A stretch of DNA of 64,000 bases from Carya illinoinensis (Eukaryota; Streptophyta; Magnoliopsida; Fagales; Juglandaceae): NCBI RefSeq assembly GCF_018687715.1, contig NC_056758.1, positions 41,015,467-41,079,466 of the forward strand. The letters run 5' to 3'. How positions within the stretch are numbered: the first letter of the stretch is position 1; every line of letters starts with the position of its first letter. A model generated the notes under the pieces. That model made no database searches. It was not told where the DNA came from and saw only the letters and a list, made by a program, of their open reading frames with translations. Shown piece by piece: positions 63,501 to 64,000 of the stretch. The translations under genes and the position numbers were made by a program.

Positions 63501-64000
63501 TTTTTGTTTCGGGACTTCTCTTCCTCTTGTTTTTCAGTTAAAACTTAATTATTCACTGTACACGAGGGAGGCACCATAATGTGGCGGACAACATGGCCAA
63601 CTTCACTTTATGAGGATCTTCATAGGATTGCGTTTTTGGAACGAACACGAACGAAGACAAGATTCTCCAAGATGAAACTTGGAACTTTTGTGCATTTGAT
63701 CAATAATTTATAACATCCTACTCGAGAGAGATGGGAAGGGGGGCCGGGGGAGGCATTCATCTGCGAGATGAGGAAGCATGTGCGAGGCAGAGGCCTTCAT
63801 GCGTTACCACTTTGCAACAAACATGGCGACGAAATTAATGCGTTTTCCTTTTCGGAACCTAAAACTAAGCTGTACAGTTAGATGACGAAGAGGTTACATA
63901 AACAAAACACAGAGAGACGGCCAAAAAAGAGAGAGTTTTTAACCCTTCATAGAAAAAGTAAAAGGGCTTAAAACCAAGAAAAGAAAACAAAAGATGAGAT
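57501..64000. other. Gene-free right end of the window
   Basis: No protein gene is supported. It is AT-rich with an (AAAG)n run (57973-57999), (TA)n runs and a (TG)n stretch near 60570-60595. The last 700 bases (about 63280-64000) are less AT-rich and could be the promoter of a gene beyond the edge, but nothing proves it. Confidence 0.6.
62165..62400 (+). repeat. Imperfect tandem repeat in a transposon-like segment
   Basis: Four to five degenerate units of about 35-45 bp share GTTTGAAAAAATTGTATTGA and GTGTTTGGAAGTTTGA. The flanks (GAGATGCATGAGTTG near 62020, AGTTGAGATGCTCTTA near 62430) look like the ends of a small DNA transposon relic. Confidence 0.6.

Overview
This is a plant nuclear window. 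Every gene except one has several short exons, introns are T-rich with GT-AG borders (one GC-AG exception), and the gene-free part is very AT-rich with many (TA)n and (CT)n tracts. The genes belong to families typical of seed plants, and their style suggests a woody eudicot. I cannot fix the genus from the sequence; a Fagales or other rosid tree is only a guess.

The left 24.5 kb is gene-dense. From left to right it holds: the C-terminal two thirds of the nucleoporin NUP85 (+); an intact Munc13-like DUF810 protein of the PATROL1 superfamily (-), tail-to-tail with NUP85; a TRIM retroelement; a single-exon F-box/LRR protein (+); a TACO1/YebC-type translational regulator with an organelle-targeting N-terminus (+); and an intact CCD8, the strigolactone-pathway carotenoid cleavage dioxygenase (-), tail-to-tail with the YebC gene. 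The set matches two duplicated Arabidopsis blocks as I remember them: At2g25800 and At2g25830 on chromosome 2, At4g32810 and At4g32910 on chromosome 4. The genes share no pathway; they sit together through conserved order.

The right 39.5 kb has no host protein gene that I can support. It is dominated by two nested retroelement complexes. Complex 1 (29265-37318) is three layers deep: a small TRIM, split by a Ty1/copia element, itself split by a 2,975-bp TG...CA element that looks like a solo LTR of a long-LTR (probably Ty3/gypsy) family. Complex 2 (48486-57500) is a second, unrelated copia element with 843-bp LTRs, split in its integrase region by another member of the same long solo-LTR family in opposite orientation. 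All four of these insertions (the outer TRIM, both copia elements and both long LTR units) still show matching 5-bp target-site duplications. Both copia polyproteins are dead: the protease active-site serine is lost in each, and the first also has YVDD changed to YVND.

The remaining spacers hold MITE-like foldbacks, a probable tRNA-derived SINE, microsatellites, and a few GC-richer islands with promoter-like motifs. I see no CRISPR array, rRNA gene, intact tRNA gene or virus. I found no convincing new gene system. The most informative points are the nested insertions, a GC-AG intron carrying a 36-nt G run near its 3' splice site, and the intact CCD8 locus facing a large transposon-filled upstream region.
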